Source: Aedes albopictus
Taxonomy: Eukaryota; Arthropoda; Insecta; Diptera; Culicidae
Direction: 5' to 3'
Assembly (NCBI RefSeq): GCF_035046485.1
Contig: NC_085137.1
Span: forward strand, 501,166,536 to 501,230,535
DNA: 64,000 nt
Made by a program: the position numbers and the translations under genes. Shown piece after piece: positions 63,401-64,000 of the stretch. How positions within the stretch are numbered: position 1 is the stretch's first letter; every line of letters begins with the position of its first letter. A model generated the notes under the pieces. It searched no databases and was not told the DNA's origin. It saw only the letters and a program-made list of their open reading frames with translations.

Positions 63401-64000
63401 GGGATAATTCCATATTCTGAATCTGCATGCCAAACTGAGCCGAAATCCAAATTTTCATCAATTTTGATGCCCGGGAATCTATTTAAATATCAATTTGAAG
63501 TTTGTCTCTCTCTCTCTTCTTGGCGTAACGTCGTCATCGGGACAAAGCACAGTGGGACGAATGACCCAAAACGTGAACTTTTTTCAGTAGCGTCTTTAAA
63601 CGTGATTTTATCGGCATAGTGTCTTCGGATGAAAATTTTATAAAAACAGGGTGCGTCGAATGGCGTTTAGTTTTAGTTCGCAGCTTTGCCACAGGCGGCG
63701 CTGTAAAATTCAACTTTTTTGTTTTACGTTTTTTCAATATGATGTCTTCGGCAAAGTTGTAGATATGCTCAATACAAACATCTTTGTCGAAGACACCAAC
63801 CCTCTATCTCTACATTGCTTCAAGATACAGACGTATTTTATGAATGACCCCCCAAAAATCGTTTTATTCATATATTTCGAAAACGCGCAGTTTTAGAAAG
63901 TTGCAATGTTCTACAAAGTTGTGTAAAATGTCAAAAGAAACAACTTTGTAGAAGTGAATAGGGTTCTAAAATGGCAATAGGGTTAGTTATGGCTATTTTT
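63401..64000. other. Repeat-derived right edge
   Basis: 63,405-63,510 resembles 4,870-5,000. 63,505-63,560 is a 3'-end fragment of the Feilai SINE (a TC-run then TTCTTGGCGTAACGTC). 63,560-64,000 carries the phrase CTTTGCCACAGGCGGCGCTG with several TTCGGCAAAGTTGTAGA-like phrases typical of another dispersed mosquito repeat. No gene recognised. Confidence 0.5.

Overview
The window looks like mosquito nuclear DNA, most likely Aedes (inference). Large introns are packed with transposons: a Feilai-type tRNA-derived SINE, RTE-like and LOA-like non-LTR elements, degenerate Ty1/copia elements and many palindromic MITEs with TA target duplications. Five conserved host genes and one histone-variant gene are supported. 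Everything else is transposon, satellite or unassigned sequence.

Layout. 1-892 (minus): 3' part of an armadillo-like gene resembling SAAL1, cut by the window edge. 900-8,200: nested mobile DNA, with a 700-bp inverted repeat, a compact copia element that keeps gag-protease but no integrase or RT, stacked MITEs and an RTE relic. 8,258-13,724 (minus): mRpL48 in three exons. Its 4.9-kb intron contains, on the opposite strand, an intronless centromeric histone H3 gene (CenH3/cid, 13,046-13,531). 15,143-16,702 (plus): the RCC1-repeat gene RCC1L (WBSCR16) in four exons. 16,800-21,400: copia and RTE remnants and a Feilai SINE. 21,601-23,055 (minus): a secreted serine carboxypeptidase of the vitellogenic carboxypeptidase/CPVL type. 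27,837-62,245 (minus): one 34-kb gene, the ARID4 (RBBP1; Drosophila hat-trick) homologue. I could join nine coding exons with consistent splice sites and phases into 2,289 codons.

The ARID4 introns hold most of the remaining interest. They contain a roughly 140-bp minisatellite, a 922-bp foldback element, an RTE copy with a 13-bp target duplication, a 4.4-kb array with a 12-bp period ending about 100 bp from a coding exon, a LOA-type element split by a pogo-like relic, and fragments of copia and gypsy.

The host genes are unrelated in function: mitochondrial translation and organelle function (mRpL48, RCC1L), centromere identity (CenH3), chromatin repression (ARID4) and secreted proteolysis. 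There is no operon-like organisation. The only intimate arrangement is CenH3 nested antisense in mRpL48.
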